DNA of 6,736 bases from positions 1 to 6,736 of the forward strand of contig JAEEKC010000349.1 in the NCBI GenBank assembly GCA_016282215.1. Reading direction: 5' to 3'. Shown in pieces: positions 6,704 through 6,736 of this stretch. The notes below the pieces were generated by a model that saw only the letters and a list, made by a program, of their open reading frames with translations, made no database searches and was not told the origin of the DNA. Source of the DNA: Lachnospiraceae bacterium. Its GTDB lineage: Bacteria > Bacillota > Clostridia > Lachnospirales > Lachnospiraceae. Made by a program: the position numbers and the translations under genes. Position 1 is the first letter of the stretch. Each line of letters starts with the position of its first letter.

Positions 6704-6733
6704 TTCATACCGGGCTTTGTACTACTTGTTCAA
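6704..6733 (-). promoter_or_regulatory. Candidate sigma-A-like promoter for the hydrogenase operon (weak)
   Basis: On the minus strand TTGAAC (6733-6728) and TATGAA (6709-6704) are separated by 18 bases. Each matches four of six consensus positions. Transcription from here would give a leader of nearly 200 nt that contains most of the repeat array. TATGAA or TATGAT recurs in the third and first repeat copies, but with no good -35 box, so the true start could be elsewhere. Confidence 0.25.
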
Positions 6734-6736
6734 AAC

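Larger units (their letters stand above)
6519..6723. repeat. Four-copy tandem repeat of 50-53 bp in the operon leader
   Basis: Four head-to-tail copies lie at 6519-6570 (52 bp), 6571-6620 (50 bp), 6621-6670 (50 bp) and 6671-6723 (53 bp). Each begins ACYTAATTGATCAG (the 6519 copy has ACC, the others ACT), continues with YAGTGYTTCGCTT and ends near CCGGNCTT (+ strand). The third and fourth copies are identical over their first 47 bases. The second differs from the third at five positions. The copy nearest the gene is the most diverged. After 6723 a fifth copy starts (ACTT) but breaks into GTTCAAAAC at once. The period is not a multiple of three and no coding frame runs through it. The array fills essentially the whole 227-bp stretch upstream of the sensory hydrogenase, so the operon's promoter and any operators must lie in it or beyond the window. 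Confidence 0.93.

Noticed and set aside
6519..6723. CRISPR array
   Set aside because: The copies are directly adjacent units of 50-53 bp. There are no unique spacers between short identical repeats, and no cas genes are nearby.
6519..6723. Rex or FNR/CRP operator in the hydrogenase promoter
   Set aside because: The core contains TTGAT but lacks the matching second half ATCAA at the right distance for FNR, and no TTGTGA/TCACAA-type Rex palindrome is present.

Overview
The window looks like chromosomal DNA of an anaerobic, fermentative member of the Clostridia, most likely a Lachnospiraceae-type gut organism. The evidence is two different [FeFe]-hydrogenases rich in Fe-S clusters, strong AAGGAG-type ribosome binding sites, and a SpoIIE-type phosphatase. 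The assignment rests on gene content and style only; no taxonomic marker is present.

Layout. Positions 1-2169 (+ strand) hold the 3' end of an RluA/RluD-family RNA pseudouridine synthase, followed with a 14-bp overlap by a complete 581-aa 'predicted ATPase of the ABC class' (COG3044 type). A 66-bp gap (2170-2235) with an 11-bp inverted repeat separates these from a convergent minus-strand operon. That operon reads from right to left: a PAS-containing, putatively sensory [FeFe]-hydrogenase (6509-4836), a SpoIIE/PP2C-like phosphatase that overlaps it by 8 bp (4843-3671), and a monomeric group B-type [FeFe]-hydrogenase 10 bp further on (3660-2236). Upstream of the operon, positions 6519-6736 contain no gene but carry a four-copy tandem repeat of about 50 bp with internal dyads. 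It ends in the ribosome binding site of the first gene.

How the genes may work together. The first hydrogenase has the H-cluster scaffold but carries active-site substitutions of the sensory class, and it ends in a PAS domain and a helical tail without an output enzyme. Its translationally coupled neighbour is a Ser/Thr-type phosphatase, the natural candidate for the missing output. The third gene has a standard H-cluster binding set and probably turns over H2. The operon therefore reads as an H2/redox-sensing relay packaged with one of its possible targets (inference). The H-cluster maturases (HydE, HydF, HydG) and any partner kinase are not in this window.

The least explained element is the tandem repeat array at 6519-6736. 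It occupies the whole visible leader/promoter region of the hydrogenase operon and may continue beyond the window edge.
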